Part shown: positions 27,905 to 35,786 of the stretch, one piece after another
Numbering within the stretch: position 1 is the first letter of the stretch
Layout of the letters: each line of letters begins with the position of its first letter
Assembly (NCBI RefSeq): GCF_014199595.1
Contig: NZ_JACHNX010000015.1
Span: forward strand, 1 to 64,000
DNA length: 64,000 nucleotides
Origin: Sphingomonas yabuuchiae
GTDB taxonomy: Bacteria; Pseudomonadota; Alphaproteobacteria; Sphingomonadales; Sphingomonadaceae
Reading direction: 5' to 3'
Translations under genes and position numbers: made by a program
The notes under the pieces: model-generated
The model's input: only the letters and a program-made list of their open reading frames with translations
Databases searched by the model: none
What the model was told of the DNA's origin: nothing

Positions 27905-28432
27905 CTAGCAAAGATGCGGGCGGATGCCAAAGTGCTCTAGCGCGGCGATGCAATTTGCATAGCGGCTTTCGCCCTGCCCCTCGATCAAGGCGTAGCGAAC
28001 ACCGCGCCGGTCCAGTTCGGCCCGCGACCATTCGAAGAAGCGCTGCCGCTCCGCCAGCGTGCCGAACAGCCGGGTGCCGTCCTCTATCCAGGGCAGATCG
28101 GGCGCGAAGAGCAGATAGATGTCGGATAGCCGGTTCCACCGGGCGAACCACGGATCGCGCGTTCCGAACAGCATGTCGGCCCAGACGGCGGTCATCAGCG
28201 GATCGGTATCGGTCACGACCGGCCAGGGCCCGTCCGCCATCGCGCGGGCCAGCATCGCGTCATGCCCCTGCCCGATCGCCACCAGATCGGCCATGGTGAA
28301 GTTCGTACCATGCGCCTCGGCATAGTCGCGGCCATATTCGGGCAGATACCGGCCGCCCAGAGCCTGGGCTAGGCGTGGCCCGACGGTCGACTTGCCGGTG
28401 CTCTCCGGCCCGTGAAGACAGATGCTGGTCAC
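27905..28432 (-). CDS. NadR-type AAA kinase (ribosylnicotinamide kinase-like)
   Basis: This 175-residue protein begins ICLHGPESTGKST, a P-loop of the form found in the C-terminal kinase domain of NadR. It continues with LPEYGRDYAEAHG and the DTDPL segment, also NadR-like. The domain phosphorylates nicotinamide riboside to NMN. The HTH and adenylyltransferase parts of full NadR are absent, so NMN conversion to NAD must use another enzyme. The GTG start at 28432 overlaps the pnuC stop by four bases (GTGA), coupling kinase to transporter so that incoming riboside is trapped at once. Readings starting upstream at 28714 are pnuC in the wrong frame. Confidence 0.85.
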   Translation of the reverse strand: MTSICLHGPESTGKSTVGPRLAQALGGRYLPEYGRDYAEAHGTNFTMADLVAIGQGHDAMLARAMADGPWPVVTDTDPLMTAVWADMLFGTRDPWFARWNRLSDIYLLFAPDLPWIEDGTRLFGTLAERQRFFEWSRAELDRRGVRYALIEGQGESRYANCIAALEHFGIRPHLC

Positions 28433-28980
28433 GCCCGCTGCCGCCATTCGCGATAGCCCCACAGGCTCAACCCCAGGAAGATGACGTAGAGGATCGCGGT
28501 CAATGTCAGCCCCTTTACCGCGTAAAGCGCGATGGACGAGAGATCGACGACGATCCACAGCAGCCAATTCTCCAGCCTCCGCCGCGCCAGCAAGATCTGC
28601 GCCGCGACGCTGGTGACGGCATTGGCCGCATCCCAGAACGGCATCGCCGCATCGGTCCAGTGCGCCATCACGGTGCCCCAGCCGAGCGAGGCGACCGCGA
28701 TACCCGCGAGCCACCCGCCACGCTCAGGCGCGGACAGCCTGTCGACCGTCACCTCACCCGCCTGCGCGACACTGCGCCGCCAGACGATCCAGCCATAGAG
28801 GTTGAGCGCGAAGAAGAAGAGCTGCAGCGCGGCGTCGCTGTACAATCGCTCGCGCCAGAACAGCAGCGCATAGAGCGAAACCATCACCAGCGCGACGGGA
28901 TAGTTCCACAGGCTGCGCCGCACGACCAGCGTGACGTTCGCGACACCGAGGATGAAGGCGATGGATTCGAGCCAGGTCAT
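28429..28980 (-). CDS. pnuC: Nicotinamide riboside transporter PnuC
   Basis: This 183-residue membrane protein has about seven helices. The PnuC-typical motifs are NYPVALVMVSLYALLFWRERLYSDA and LNLYGWIVWRR, and ENWLLWIVVDLSSIALYAVKG near the C-terminus, whose Trp and Asn residues line the riboside site. It moves nicotinamide riboside by facilitated diffusion and relies on the coupled kinase for net uptake. A tRNA-Pro gene lies 75 bp upstream on the same strand. I see no NAD- or thiamine-type riboswitch in the leader. Confidence 0.9.
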   Translation of the reverse strand: MTWLESIAFILGVANVTLVVRRSLWNYPVALVMVSLYALLFWRERLYSDAALQLFFFALNLYGWIVWRRSVAQAGEVTVDRLSAPERGGWLAGIAVASLGWGTVMAHWTDAAMPFWDAANAVTSVAAQILLARRRLENWLLWIVVDLSSIALYAVKGLTLTAILYVIFLGLSLWGYREWRQRA

Positions 28981-29055
28981 GCCACCCGGTCGAGCCGGGG
29001 CGCCCTGTCAGGGGCGGTTCGCTATCGATGGACTGGACCGCGTCAGGCGGTGAAA

Positions 29056-29132
29056 TGGTCGGGGAGAGAGGATTCGAACCTCCGGCCCCTGCCTCCCGAA
29101 GGCAGTGCTCTACCAGGCTGAGCTACTCCCCG
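29056..29132 (-). tRNA. tRNA-Pro (anticodon CGG)
   Basis: The minus strand folds as a tRNA. Acceptor CGGGGAG/CTCCCCG uses 126-132 and 060-066 of the 29 kb line. The anticodon loop TTCGGGA on a CTGCC/GGCAG stem gives CGG. The T-arm contains GGTTCGAATCC, and CCA is encoded. It is the second proline tRNA in the window and shares its acceptor stem with the TGG isoacceptor at 249. Confidence 0.95.
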
Positions 29133-29249
29133 ACTAGAGAGTACGGACCGCTTTCGAAGCCTTTCGGGAAGGCCGATCCGTGCTGGAGGCGCGCCAATAG
29201 CCAGCGGCTCGGATGGGTGCAAGAGGTTTTTTATCCGTCGCCTGATTTA

Positions 29250-30083
29250 TTACAGATTCCGCCCCAGCCGGCCCGCCAGATCGACGATATATTGCCATGC
29301 CACGCGCCCCGAACGGCTGCCACGGCGGGTGGCCCAGTTGACCGCCTCATGCCCGTCGAACGGCAGGTCATGCCGTGCCGCATAGGCGCGCACGATCGCC
29401 AGATACCCATCCTGATCGAGGGCGTGGAAACCCAGGCTCAGCCCAAAACGGTCGGCGAGCGCCAGTTGATCGTCGACCACGTCGCGCGGGTTGATCGCGC
29501 TGTCCTGCTCGCTCAGGTCGCGGGGCAACAGATGGCGGCGATTGGCGGTGACGAGCAGTCGGACATGCGCGGGCCGCGCCTCCGCCCCGCCATCGAGCAG
29601 CGAACGCAGCTTGCGCGCCTCGCCCGCTTCGTCGAAGCCCAGATCGTCGATGAAGACGGCAAAGGCGCGGTCGACACCCTCCAGCATCGCGAACAAATCT
29701 GGCAGGCTATCGAGCGTATCGACCGACACCAGGGCAAGCCGCCCCGGACGATCCGCCTGGACGGCGGCGACGCCCGCCTTGACCAGCGCCGACTTGCCGG
29801 TGCCGCGCGCGCCCCAAAGCAGCACGTCCTGCGCCGCATGCCCGTCGGCCAGACGGAGCAGATTGGCGAGCAGGGCCTCGCGCTGCTGGTGCAACCCCTG
29901 CAACAGATCGAGCGGCACCGGCGCGAAACCGCGCGCGGCCTGCAGCGCCCTGCCGCGCCAGATATAAGCGGGGTGCGCCAGCGGATCGGCGGACGGTGCG
30001 GGCGGCGGGGCCAGACGCTCAAGAGCAGCGGCGATACGTTCCAGGACGGGACTGGCTAAGAAGGGGCTGGCGAGATCGGTCAT
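29250..30083 (-). CDS. AAA-type ATPase, DUF815 family
   Basis: This 277-residue protein has a P-loop (WGARGTGKSA, about residue 93) followed by the DUF815 sequence pattern (LVSVDTLDSLPDLFAMLEG, FIDDLGFDEAGEARKLRSLLDGG, VTANRRHLLPRD). The family is widespread but of unknown role; it resembles DnaA/DnaC-like ATPases. ATG at 30083 starts MTDLASPF; longer frames upstream lie in the preceding gene. It sits 46 bp downstream of the TPR gene at 30130 on the same strand, which may be chance. Confidence 0.8.
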   Translation of the reverse strand: MTDLASPFLASPVLERIAAALERLAPPPAPSADPLAHPAYIWRGRALQAARGFAPVPLDLLQGLHQQREALLANLLRLADGHAAQDVLLWGARGTGKSALVKAGVAAVQADRPGRLALVSVDTLDSLPDLFAMLEGVDRAFAVFIDDLGFDEAGEARKLRSLLDGGAEARPAHVRLLVTANRRHLLPRDLSEQDSAINPRDVVDDQLALADRFGLSLGFHALDQDGYLAIVRAYAARHDLPFDGHEAVNWATRRGSRSGRVAWQYIVDLAGRLGRNL

Positions 30084-30129
30084 GGCGCCGCTGGTACGGC
30101 ACCCCTCCCCTCCTGCCAAGCGCGCGGCG

Positions 30130-32145
30130 TCAGAGCTGGGCGCGGTGCGCCAGGATTCTGGGGTTGCCCGGTGCAAGGGCCAGCGCCTTGTCGAACAGCT
30201 GCCGCGCACCCTCGGGCTCGCCCGCCACGGCCAGCGCGCGGCCATAGGCATCGGCCACCCCCGCATTCATCGGCGCCAGCCGATAGGCCGCCACGGCGTA
30301 ACGCCGCGCGACCACCCCATCCCCCGCCTCGGCATAGGCAATGGCGAGATCGTGGAGCAGCGCCACGTCCCGCACACCAAGCTGGGTGCGTAGCCCCTCC
30401 AGCGTCTCGATCGCATCATCCCATCGCCCGGCGGCCATCTGCCACTGGGCGAGCAGGCGGCGTGCGGGCACGCCCTGCGGGTTCTGCGAAAGATACAGGC
30501 CCAAGCTGACCGCCGCGTCACGGGCGCGCCCCGTTTGCTGATAGCCGTCGACCAGCCGCAACATGGTCGGCTCGTCGAAGGTCAGGTCCGCCGCCCTGGC
30601 ATAAGGGCCCAGCGCGGCGGCATGTTGGCCGGCGGTGGCCAGGGCGTCGCCATAAGCCAGCTGCGCGGCCGGAGCACCGGGGCTCGCGCGGACCAGAGAC
30701 TGGGCGACCCGGATCGCCCCCGCGCGATCGCCCTGACTTGCCAGCCCCCGGATCAGGCCCAGCGCATAGGTCGGATCGGTCGGGGACTCGGCCGCCGCCA
30801 TCTTCAATTCGCCGACCGCGCGATCGGGCCGGAAGATCGCGGCGTCGCCCCGCTGCCCGGACGCGGCTCGGTCGCACAGCACCGATGCGTTCTCAGGGTC
30901 GGCCATCATGCCGAGCCGCAGCGCATATCCATCCGCATCGGCCCGCGTCAGGATCGGGCGCAGCGTCGCCAGTGCGGCGGGTCGGTCCCCCGCGCCAAGT
31001 TGCGCCGCCGCCAGCAGTTCGCGTGCCGCCACGTTCATGGGCTGCATCGTCACCAGCCGCGCCCAGGCGCGGGCGGCTCGCTGCGGCCGTCCCTGCGCAT
31101 AGGCGATGGCGCCCTCCAGCATCGCCGTGCCGGGCCGCATCCGCAGCGCGCCGCCCGTGAGCTGGAGCAGTTGTTGCGCCAGCGCATAACGCCCCGCCCG
31201 CGCCGCGATGACCGCCTGGAGATAGAAGGCGTCGGGATTGCCAGGCTGCGACACCAGCGCCGATCGGGTCGCCGCCAGTGCGTCGCTCGCCCGCCCCAGA
31301 TCGCCGAGCGTCGCCGCATATTGGATCAGGGCCCGTAAGTGATAGGCATCGCGTGCCAACGCCGCCCGGAACCAGGGTAGCCCCGCCGCCAGGCCGTAGC
31401 GAGCGCGCAGCACCTCGCCCCGCAGGGTCAGTGCATCGGGATCGGCCGGAGCCAGCGCCGCCGCTCGCGCCGCCGCCTGGGACGCTCCGTCCATATCGCC
31501 CGCGCCAAAGCGGCTGCGCCCCAGATCGGTCCAGATGCGCGCATCATCGGGATAGAGGGTGACTAGGCCTTGCAACGCCTGTCGCAGGGGAACGCCGCCA
31601 TCCTCCTGCGCCGCCACCTGTGCTGCGATTCGCGCCATCGCCGCGTCTCGCTCGGCAGGCATATGGTCGACCGCATCCTGCGCACCCGCCAGATCGCCTT
31701 GGAGAAACCGCGCCTCGGCCCGCGCCGCCAGCGTCTGGGCCAGCGGCACGCCGTCCTTCAGCGCGCGGTCGAGTGCGGCCTCCGCCGTCACACCCTCGCC
31801 CAGCAACAGGCTTGTCCGCGCCAGCATCATCTGCGCCGCCTGCGATCGGGGAGCCGCTTCGGCCGCCTGCCGGGCCTGGTCATGCGCCGCGTGGTAATTG
31901 CCCGCTTCCAGCGCGGCCGTGGCACGCCGCAGCGCCTGCGCCGGATCGACCGGCGGCTTGCCGGTATAGACGAGCACCAGCAACCCGGCCACGGCCAGAC
32001 CGATGACACTCAGCACGGCCAGGATACGGAGACGCCGCTGGATCGAACGCCGCCACCAGATACGCCGCTTGCGTCGCATCATCGGATAGGGGTGCGATCG
32101 CCGCCGGTCACGCCCCCTCGGTATCGCCCTCCTGTCCTCGCTCAC
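30130..32145 (-). CDS. Membrane-anchored TPR-repeat protein
   Basis: This 671-residue protein has a basic cytoplasmic N-terminus, one transmembrane segment (ILAVLSVIGLAVAGLLVLVY, about 42-61) and then about a dozen tetratricopeptide-like units rich in Ala/Leu up to the C-terminus. It is thus a periplasmic TPR scaffold. Its GTG start lies 2 bp after the stop of the sugar-transferase gene, so it is almost certainly co-expressed with it. It probably helps organise or export the polysaccharide. It is shorter than and unlike the PrsT lipoproteins of XrtA systems. An alternative start at the MRRKRR methionine, about residue 23, would remove only the basic leader. Confidence 0.78.
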   Translation of the reverse strand: MSEDRRAIPRGRDRRRSHPYPMMRRKRRIWWRRSIQRRLRILAVLSVIGLAVAGLLVLVYTGKPPVDPAQALRRATAALEAGNYHAAHDQARQAAEAAPRSQAAQMMLARTSLLLGEGVTAEAALDRALKDGVPLAQTLAARAEARFLQGDLAGAQDAVDHMPAERDAAMARIAAQVAAQEDGGVPLRQALQGLVTLYPDDARIWTDLGRSRFGAGDMDGASQAAARAAALAPADPDALTLRGEVLRARYGLAAGLPWFRAALARDAYHLRALIQYAATLGDLGRASDALAATRSALVSQPGNPDAFYLQAVIAARAGRYALAQQLLQLTGGALRMRPGTAMLEGAIAYAQGRPQRAARAWARLVTMQPMNVAARELLAAAQLGAGDRPAALATLRPILTRADADGYALRLGMMADPENASVLCDRAASGQRGDAAIFRPDRAVGELKMAAAESPTDPTYALGLIRGLASQGDRAGAIRVAQSLVRASPGAPAAQLAYGDALATAGQHAAALGPYARAADLTFDEPTMLRLVDGYQQTGRARDAAVSLGLYLSQNPQGVPARRLLAQWQMAAGRWDDAIETLEGLRTQLGVRDVALLHDLAIAYAEAGDGVVARRYAVAAYRLAPMNAGVADAYGRALAVAGEPEGARQLFDKALALAPGNPRILAHRAQL

Positions 32146-32147
32146 GA

Positions 32148-33536
32148 TCAGCGCGCACCCGAGGGCCAGAGGATCACCCGCAACGTCTGAAGCAGGATCA
32201 GCGCATCGAGAAAGGGCGAATAATTCTTGGCATAATACAGGTCATATTCCAGCTTGTGCCGCGCATCGTCGATCGAGGCGCCATAGGGATAGTTCAGCTG
32301 TGCCCAGCCGGTGATACCCGGCTTCACCATATGACGCTCGGCATAGAAAGGGATTTGCTGTTCGAGCTGCTCGACGAATTGCGGGCGCTCCGGGCGCGGA
32401 CCTACGAAGCTCATCTCGCCCATCAGTACCGACCAGATCTGCGGCAGCTCATCGATCCGTACCTTGCGGATGAAACGTCCGACACGGGTGATACGCGGAT
32501 CGTCCTTCTCTGCCCAGACTGCCTGCCCGGCCAGTTCGGCATCCTGCCGCATCGAACGCAGCTTCGGAATGTCGAAGGGCTGGTTGAACAGGCCGACGCG
32601 CCGCTGTCGATAGAAAGCGGGCCCGCGCGATTCCAGCCGGATCAGCATGGCCGTGACCAGGATCACCGGCACCGCGAAGACGAGCAGAATCAGGCTGACC
32701 GAAATGTCGAAGGCGCGCTTGGCCATGGCCGACCACATGCGGCCCGACGCAAAGCCATCGGAGAAGATCAGCCAGCTGTGGCTGACCGAGGCCAGGTCGA
32801 TACGGCCCGTCTGCTGCTCCAGAAAAGTCGAAATTTCGGATACATGGACCCCGGTGGTACGAACGCGCAGCAAGTCCTGATAGGGCAGCGCGCCGCGTCG
32901 TTCCTGAAGCGCCAGCACCACCTCGCCCGCCTCGCGTTCGAGCACGAAGGCCGACAGGCTCGGGATGGCGGAACGCGGCACGGCGCGCGGGACCGCATCC
33001 TCGTCCGGGCGCATCGCGATCGCACCGGCGATCACGAAATTCGATCCCGGCTGTTCCGCCAGCGCGGCGATCTGCGCCGCCCGCGCGCCTGCACCGATCA
33101 GGACCACCCGCCGCTTGAACCGGTCGCCGCCCAGATATCGCCCCAATATACCACGGACCACGACCAGCAGCACGGACGCGAAGACCATCGAAAAGAACAG
33201 GCTGGACCGCCAATAGCTGACGCTGGGAAAGAAGAAGAAGATCAGTGACAGGAAGATCACGCCCAACGAGATCGCCACCATCAACCGCGCCGCCGCGAAC
33301 CGCAGCGATAGGAAGGACGCCGCCGTATAAGCCCCCACGGCGAGCAGCGAAATCTGAAGCGGGATCGCGAAGCTGAGCACCTGGGGCAGCCGCTCGATCA
33401 AACTGCCGACCGGATAGTCGATCTGATGCGCGCGCAGCACCCAGCCCAGCTCGGCCGCGACCATCAGCAGCAGGAAGTCGACCAGGCCGAGCAGCAGCGC
33501 CGCATGGGGGACATAATGTTTGAACAGGCGGATCAT
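32148..33536 (-). CDS. Polyprenyl glycosylphosphotransferase (exopolysaccharide initiating sugar transferase, TIGR03013-like)
   Basis: This 462-residue protein has four or five N-terminal helices, a central nucleotide-binding-like domain (VVLIGAGARAAQIAAL, about 143-158) and a C-terminal sugar-transferase domain after a further helix (KRAFDISVSLILLVF). The catalytic landmarks are QRRVG, PKLRSM, DELPQIWSVLMGEMSFVGPRPERP and KPGITGWAQLNY. It transfers a sugar-1-phosphate to undecaprenyl phosphate to start a repeat unit. The N-terminus (MIRLFKHYVPHAAL) resembles the subfamily tied to XrtA/PEP-CTERM systems. manC on the other strand may supply GDP-mannose. Confidence 0.88.
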   Translation of the reverse strand: MIRLFKHYVPHAALLLGLVDFLLLMVAAELGWVLRAHQIDYPVGSLIERLPQVLSFAIPLQISLLAVGAYTAASFLSLRFAAARLMVAISLGVIFLSLIFFFFPSVSYWRSSLFFSMVFASVLLVVVRGILGRYLGGDRFKRRVVLIGAGARAAQIAALAEQPGSNFVIAGAIAMRPDEDAVPRAVPRSAIPSLSAFVLEREAGEVVLALQERRGALPYQDLLRVRTTGVHVSEISTFLEQQTGRIDLASVSHSWLIFSDGFASGRMWSAMAKRAFDISVSLILLVFAVPVILVTAMLIRLESRGPAFYRQRRVGLFNQPFDIPKLRSMRQDAELAGQAVWAEKDDPRITRVGRFIRKVRIDELPQIWSVLMGEMSFVGPRPERPQFVEQLEQQIPFYAERHMVKPGITGWAQLNYPYGASIDDARHKLEYDLYYAKNYSPFLDALILLQTLRVILWPSGAR

Positions 33537-33705
33537 CTACCGGACCGACTTCCCCAACGCACCCTAAGCCCCGCTATTGGAGCGACTTTTCATATTTTTG
33601 CAGACAATGACAAACGAACCGTGAAGATATGCGTTGTGTCACCGTCATAAGCTACCCGGCCACCATGTCATTCCCGGTTGGTCCGGACAATCAGAAGGGG
33701 CATTC

Positions 33706-34749
33706 ATGCATAATCCGATCGTGCCGGTCATCCTTTCCGGTGGCTCCGGCACACGCCTGTGGCCAATGTCGAAACCGGAAATGCCCAAGCAACTGCTGCC
33801 GCTGACGTCCGACGAGACGATGCTGCAACTGACGGCCCAGCGCACTAACTCGAACGACTTTGCGGCACCTATCGTCGTCGCCGGAAAGCAGCACGCCGAT
33901 ATGGTCGAAGCGCAGCTGACCGAAGCGGGCACGCCGCCCCAAGCGTTGATCCTGGAACCGGTGGCGCGCAACACCGCTCCCGCTATCGCGCTGGCTGCCC
34001 TGGCCGCCAAGCCCGAGGACGTGCTGCTGGTCATGCCGTCGGATCATGTCATCGCCGATCTCGACGCCTTCCACGCCGCCATCCGCTCCGCGTTGCCGAT
34101 GGTGTCGCAGGGCTGGCTCGCCACCTTCGGCATCGCCGCCGACAAGCCTGAAACCGGCTATGGCTGGATCCAGGTGGGTCGCGAGATCGCACCGGGCGTG
34201 CATCAGGTCGCCCGCTTCGTCGAAAAGCCCCGGCTGGAGCGTGCGGAGGCCATGCTGGCGCGCGGCGACTATGCCTGGAACGGCGGCATCTTCCTGTTCC
34301 GCGCCGACCGGTTTTTAGAGGAACTGGGGCAGCACGCCCCCGAAATGCTGGTCGCCGCCGAAAAGGCGATGCGCGCCGCCAGCCATGAGGGTAAGCGCAT
34401 CTGCCCGAACGAAACCGAATTCGCCGCCTGTCCGTCGGACTCTATCGACTATGCCGTGATGGAACGCGCCGACCGTGTGGCGGTCGTGCCCGTCGCCATG
34501 GGCTGGAACGATGTCGGCAGCTGGGACGCGCTGCACGCGGTCAGCGAGCTGGACGGGTTCGGCAACGCCCACCGCGGCGAAGTGCTGGCGATCGATACCA
34601 AGAACTGCCTGATCCGCACCGATCGCGTCCGGGTGGCGGCGGTCGATGTGCAGGATCTGATCGTCGTGGCGAGCGGGGACGATATCCTGATCCTGCCGCG
34701 CGGCCGCAGCCAGGACGTCAAGAAGCTGATCGAAGCGATGAAGCGCTGA
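33706..34749 (+). CDS. manC: Mannose-1-phosphate guanylyltransferase
   Basis: This 347-residue nucleotidyltransferase has the nucleotide loop SGGSGTRLWPMSKPEMPKQ at residues 10-28, followed by EPVARNTAPAIALAAL, PSDHVIAD and the FVEKP motif typical of GDP-mannose pyrophosphorylases. It makes GDP-mannose from mannose-1-phosphate and GTP. It lacks the C-terminal cupin isomerase domain of the two-domain enzymes. ATG at 33706 with AGAAGGGG is clear; a frame back to 33634 adds only leader. It is divergent from the sugar transferase across 169 bp in which I see no definite control site. Confidence 0.92.
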   Translation: MHNPIVPVILSGGSGTRLWPMSKPEMPKQLLPLTSDETMLQLTAQRTNSNDFAAPIVVAGKQHADMVEAQLTEAGTPPQALILEPVARNTAPAIALAALAAKPEDVLLVMPSDHVIADLDAFHAAIRSALPMVSQGWLATFGIAADKPETGYGWIQVGREIAPGVHQVARFVEKPRLERAEAMLARGDYAWNGGIFLFRADRFLEELGQHAPEMLVAAEKAMRAASHEGKRICPNETEFAACPSDSIDYAVMERADRVAVVPVAMGWNDVGSWDALHAVSELDGFGNAHRGEVLAIDTKNCLIRTDRVRVAAVDVQDLIVVASGDDILILPRGRSQDVKKLIEAMKR

Positions 34750-34756
34750 TCGCGGC

Positions 34757-34787
34757 GACCGGGCTGCCCCTCACCGGCAGCCCGGTC
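34757..34787. terminator. Hairpin between convergent manC and deacetylase genes
   Basis: GACCGGGCTGCC (34757-34768) pairs perfectly over 12 bp with GGCAGCCCGGTC (34776-34787) around seven bases. It begins 8 bases after the manC stop and its far arm enters the stop codon of the deacetylase gene. No T-tract follows on either side, so its terminator role is inferred from position. Confidence 0.55.
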
Positions 34788-35784
34788 ATCCGGTGACGGC
34801 GAGGATCTCGTCGATGGTCGTCGCGGTCACGCCATGTCTGGCCAGCCGCTCGAAGACCCTATCCCACCACCGATCGAACATCGCCCGATCGCGGGAATCG
34901 CGGACATAGGGCGTATGCCCCGGCTCGAGCGTCGGCGAGTGGAAGGAAAAGGTCAGCAGCCGCACATCATCGTCCAGCGCCTGGTCGATCCCCGCCAGCG
35001 CATCGGTTATGCTCACCCCCTCGGGTGTCAGGGGAATCCGGTTCAGCAGTCCGGCTCGTGCGAGGATACCGTGCCCGCGCGGCCAGCAGCCCGCCCTGCG
35101 GTACAGCGCTGCCCCGCCCCGCCGGAGCCATCCGGTATAGACGCTGGTCAAGGGCAGTTCGACCATCCCCTCGCGGCGGAAACCATGCGCGTCGATGGCG
35201 CTGAAATCCATGCCGCCGCCTGGCCCGTAATCATGGCGGGCCCGCATCGAGCTGTCGATCCGATAGCCCCGCGATGCCAGCAACGAAAGCGAGGCCGGAC
35301 CCAAGCCGTAACGACCCGACCGGAAAAAACGCGGCCGCGTACCGAAGGCCTCGGCTAGCGTGTCCGTCAACGTGTCGAGCTTGGCGGCCTCCCATTCGAT
35401 CGGCAGATTGCCCGCATGGCTGGTGAAGGGATCGACGACCTCATGATAGGGCGGCGTCACCCAGCCATGCAGCTGCGCCCCGATCTCGGACCGGCCATCG
35501 CCCAGACATTCCGACAATATGTCCACGGCGACGGGGTCCACCACGACCGGATAGTCCACCATGCAGGCCAGACCGACACCGGCCTCGGCAAAGCGGCGAT
35601 GGGCCGGACCAAAAGCCCGCATCGCCTTGGTCGAGCGATGGCGCCGGTCGAGCGGCGCGGTCCAGTCGAACTCCTCCTCGACATCGACCGTTACCAGGAA
35701 CCGCCGCCCAAAGGCTTCAGGCCAGACGATCCGCTCGGCGGCGGAGGCGGCCTCGTGGCGCCGTGGGCGAGCGGCGCTGGGCAC
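34786..35784 (-). CDS. Polysaccharide deacetylase-family protein, WalW-like
   Basis: This 332-residue protein has a NodB-like fold. An N-terminal metal/catalytic aspartate stands in LVTVDVEEEFDW (about 31-42), a histidine in GAQLHGWVTPPYHE, and FRSGRYGLG follows. It most resembles WalW-type proteins from lipopolysaccharide and capsule clusters. It would remove N-acetyl groups from surface polysaccharide, though the exact substrate is unknown and not all metal ligands can be confirmed. No signal peptide is evident. The GTG start at 35784 lies 2 bp after the stop of the kinase-like gene, so the two are co-translated. Confidence 0.75.
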   Translation of the reverse strand: MPSAARPRRHEAASAAERIVWPEAFGRRFLVTVDVEEEFDWTAPLDRRHRSTKAMRAFGPAHRRFAEAGVGLACMVDYPVVVDPVAVDILSECLGDGRSEIGAQLHGWVTPPYHEVVDPFTSHAGNLPIEWEAAKLDTLTDTLAEAFGTRPRFFRSGRYGLGPASLSLLASRGYRIDSSMRARHDYGPGGGMDFSAIDAHGFRREGMVELPLTSVYTGWLRRGGAALYRRAGCWPRGHGILARAGLLNRIPLTPEGVSITDALAGIDQALDDDVRLLTFSFHSPTLEPGHTPYVRDSRDRAMFDRWWDRVFERLARHGVTATTIDEILAVTG

Positions 35785-35786
35785 GA

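Noticed and set aside
28981..29055. NAD- or thiamine-type riboswitch before pnuC
   Set aside because: The leader is short and shows no recognisable aptamer core.
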